Source: Vibrio sp. FE10 (GTDB lineage Bacteria > Pseudomonadota > Gammaproteobacteria > Enterobacterales > Vibrionaceae). From it: DNA of 64,000 bases. Position 1 is the first letter of the stretch. Each line of letters starts with the position of its first letter. Shown here one piece after another: positions 62,145 through 64,000 of the stretch. Both the position numbers and the translations under genes were made by a program. The DNA is taken from contig NZ_AP028067.1 in assembly GCF_030297155.1 (NCBI RefSeq), positions 3,744,077 to 3,808,076 of the forward strand. Reading direction: 5' to 3'. The notes beneath the pieces were generated by a model, which did not search any database, was not told the origin of the DNA, and was given only the letters and a program-made list of their open reading frames with translations.

Positions 62145-62812
62145 CGTACATACGCCTTATTCAGTTTCACTTCGGCCCAGATTTGAATGCGAGTGAGGAT
62201 AACCACCACGCCCCAATAAATCAGCGCAACCGCTAGGAAGGCCTCAAAGAAGCGGAAACTTGAAGATGCTTCCATTTGAGCTTTGGCCATGATTTCAGCC
62301 ACACCTAAGGTGAAGGCAAGGGAAGTTGACTTGATCATGTCGATGAAATAGTTCATCAAAGATGGCAGTGCCACACGGGTAGCCTGCGGTAAGATCACTC
62401 GACGCATGGCTTGGCTGGTTGTCATACCGACTGAGAGGCTGGCTTCCATTTGGCTGCGATCGATACCGATAATGGCAGCACGAATACTTTCAGCCATGTA
62501 GGCAGCAAAGTGTAAGGTTAAGCCGATAACCGCGGCGCCAAACGCATCGAGTCCAACCATCCACGGAAATACCTGGGGTAGGCCGTAGTAAAGAAGGAAC
62601 AGTTGCACCAGCAGTGGCGTGCCTCGGAAGAAGCTAATATACAGCTGGCTCAGTTGGTCGAGTACAGGGATTTTGAATACACGAATGTTCGCCAGTATCA
62701 AAGATAGAATCAGAGCGAAAAATAAGCCCCAGATTGCCATCTCCATAGTGGTGCCTAAATACTTCAGCAGTATTGGCAACAGACCTAGCATGTAGTTAAA
62801 GTCAAATCCCAT
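62141..62812 (-). CDS. Polar amino-acid ABC transporter, permease
   Basis: A 223-residue HisM/GlnP-type permease with about five TM segments. FFRGTPLLVQLFLLYYG (about 71) is the family N-terminal motif and EASLSVGMTTSQAMRRVILPQA (EAA loop, quoted partly: EASLSVGMTTSQAMR) contacts the ATPase. Confidence 0.93.
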   Translation of the reverse strand: MGFDFNYMLGLLPILLKYLGTTMEMAIWGLFFALILSLILANIRVFKIPVLDQLSQLYISFFRGTPLLVQLFLLYYGLPQVFPWMVGLDAFGAAVIGLTLHFAAYMAESIRAAIIGIDRSQMEASLSVGMTTSQAMRRVILPQATRVALPSLMNYFIDMIKSTSLAFTLGVAEIMAKAQMEASSSFRFFEAFLAVALIYWGVVVILTRIQIWAEVKLNKAYVR

Positions 62813-62893
62813 AATCTATCTCATATTTTTATTGGAAGTATTGTTTGGAAATACTGTTATATCAGGCTTTTTAATCAGTACACAAAAGCAAAA

Positions 62894-62922
62894 AGCCCAC
62901 CGCTGTATAAGCAGTGGGCTCT
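62894..62922 (-). terminator. Intercistronic hairpin between binding protein and permease
   Basis: AGCCCAC / GTGGGCT stem with inner GC pairs, followed on the minus strand by TTTTTGC. Partial termination here would give more binding protein than permease, a common pattern in such operons. Confidence 0.7.
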
Positions 62923-62941
62923 GAATGCGTTGAGTGAGTAA

Positions 62942-63691
62942 TTACTTCTTAGTAATGTCCGCACCGAACCATTTTTGAGAGATGCTCTCTAGCGTACCAT
63001 CTTCACGCATTGCTGCGAGTGCTTGGTTTACTTCAGCTTGCAATTTTTTACCGTTATCGTTGTTTACGAAAGGCCATGCATTCTCGATAGTCTCGAATGG
63101 TTGTCCTGCTAGCTGTAATGGTAGACCAGTCTTCTTAATAAGCTCTAGTGCTGATAGGCGATCCATTACGAATGCATCGGCACGGCCCAGTGCAACATCA
63201 TGCTCAATACCCGTATCGTAGGTTTTCACATTGATTTTGCCATCTTTATCGTAGCTGCGTAATAGTTGCTCAAAGTTTGAGCCAAGGTTTACTGCAACCG
63301 TCTTGCCATCAAGATCTTCGATGCCTTTAATGCTGTCATTACCTTTACGAACGGTAATTTGTGCGCCGTCTACTACGTATGGGTCTGCGAATAGGTATTT
63401 CGCTTTACGTGCATCCGTGATTGTAATTTGGTTTGAAATCGTATCGATGCGACCTGTTTCAAGAAGACCGAACAGACCAGAGAAGTTTGCTGTCACGTAT
63501 TCAACGCTATAGTCATTACGTTTACCGATCTCATCCCATAAATCCACTTCAAAACCTTGTAGTTGGTCTTGTTTAACGAAAGTGAATGGGAAGTAGCGAC
63601 CAGACATGCCGACTTTAACTTCAGTCGCAGCTTGAACAGTAGCAGCAGAGAGTGCGATAGCCGCAATTGCAGCCTTAATCCAGTTATTCAT
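62942..63691 (-). CDS. Polar amino-acid ABC transporter, periplasmic binding protein
   Basis: A 249-residue family 3 solute-binding protein. Signal peptide 1-21 (MNNWIKAAIAAIALSAATVQA, cleavage after VQA), then LQGFEVDLWDEIGKR (about 46-60) and the C-terminal ...LESISQKWFG. Start at the ATG 8 nt after AAGGAG; the frame runs 27 codons further upstream without a good start signal. Substrate might be cystine or another polar amino acid; not resolved. Confidence 0.92.
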   Translation of the reverse strand: MNNWIKAAIAAIALSAATVQAATEVKVGMSGRYFPFTFVKQDQLQGFEVDLWDEIGKRNDYSVEYVTANFSGLFGLLETGRIDTISNQITITDARKAKYLFADPYVVDGAQITVRKGNDSIKGIEDLDGKTVAVNLGSNFEQLLRSYDKDGKINVKTYDTGIEHDVALGRADAFVMDRLSALELIKKTGLPLQLAGQPFETIENAWPFVNNDNGKKLQAEVNQALAAMREDGTLESISQKWFGADITKK

Positions 63692-63777
63692 TTGGTAACT
63701 CCTTATATTTATAGGGTTGGATGTTACTGGGAAAATGCTCAATAGAATAAATAACCAGATGTTATTAACCATAACCA

Positions 63778-63953
63778 GATCGCATTCTCGATTTGGGGAT
63801 AACTAGCAAGGATCCGGGCATAAGTGGATCGTTGTGTGAGTAAAGTAGGGGCAAGATGTGTGGATCCAGCCAAATTTGCCCTATTTATTGTGAATAACTT
63901 GGATCTTATTCACTGGATCTGTGATCAATTGCTGGTGATCTGACTTATCAACA
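63778..63953 (+). promoter_or_regulatory. GATC-rich dnaA-proximal promoter region
   Basis: No gene is seen from 63692 to the window end. The stretch holds eight GATC sites (63778 to 63940) and DnaA-box-like sequences TGTGAATAA (63889), TTATTCACT (63906) and TTATCAACA (63945). In Vibrio the next gene is dnaA, so this is very likely its autoregulated upstream region. Confidence 0.65.
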
Positions 63954-64000
63954 GGTAAAATTAGCGGTCATTTCATATAACTTAAATAGAGTGGGGCACC

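Overview
This window is an ordinary stretch of a Vibrio large chromosome carrying one recent mobile insertion. The gene order from purK leftwards of the origin, through fmt/rsmB/trkAH, ccoG-srkA-dsbA, comM, ilvGMEDA, glmU, atpCDGAHFEBI, parBA, rsmG-mnmG, oriC, mioC, mnmE, yidC-yidD-rnpA-rpmH, an amino-acid ABC transporter and then (outside the window) dnaA, is the standard origin-proximal order of Vibrio chromosome 1. Protein sequences (YihD, SrkA, AtpE, L34, DUF2860 porin-like protein) fit a member of the Splendidus clade, but the species cannot be fixed from the sequence alone. No tRNA, rRNA, CRISPR array or prophage was found.

Layout. 1-10.97 kb: purK 3' end, yrdD-smg-dprA-LysM (leftward), def-fmt-rsmB and trkA-trkH (rightward), a small secreted protein. 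10.97-13.1 kb: a hemolysin III-type membrane protein with a perfect 24-bp FabR-like palindrome in its promoter, a Spo0M-like gene, and an unexplained unit made of a ~129-nt fold, a possible 55-codon basic ORF and a terminator. 13.1-18.1 kb: yihD, ccoG, srkA, dsbA and an outer-membrane DUF2860 protein. 18.1-32.4 kb: comM split in two by a 12.77-kb island. 32.4-41.6 kb: the ilv leader/attenuator and ilvGMEDA, then the divergent punR/punC pair. 41.7-45 kb: a GAF-GGDEF diguanylate cyclase and glmU. 45-52 kb: the F1Fo ATP synthase operon. 52-64 kb: chromosome partition genes, oriC with 12 GATC sites and DnaA boxes, the RNA-modification/membrane-insertion/ribosomal cluster and the ABC transporter, ending in the GATC-rich region expected upstream of dnaA.

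The island is the most interesting part. It lies exactly in the Walker B codons of comM with a 5-bp GGCAT shared at both boundaries, and removing it restores an uninterrupted 507-codon ComM frame. Its right end encodes a four-gene overlapping operon (779-, 804-, 176- and 454-residue proteins) with three large tyrosine recombinases plus a small coiled-coil protein, the architecture of Tn554-like / GInt (ginABCD) elements. A 2,572-bp IS21-family element with a 5-bp target duplication has interrupted the first recombinase gene, so the island is probably frozen. The recombinase promoter carries a palindromic operator between its -35 and -10 boxes. The cargo consists of an unrecognised two-gene unit (380-residue soluble protein plus 4-TM 171-residue protein, 1 nt apart), an unrecognised overlapping pair (132-residue soluble plus 31-residue membrane peptide), and a repeated hairpin sequence GGGGCATGAAACAC upstream of two transcription units. 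The two-gene cargo unit is a candidate undescribed defence or conflict system; that role is inference from context only.

How things fit together: DprA is intact but ComM, its partner in natural transformation, is cut, so this strain should integrate long heterologous DNA poorly until the island leaves. The rest of the window is housekeeping: one-carbon/formylation and translation start (def, fmt), K+ uptake (trkAH), branched-chain amino acid synthesis under attenuation, energy conversion (atp), and replication/partition around oriC.
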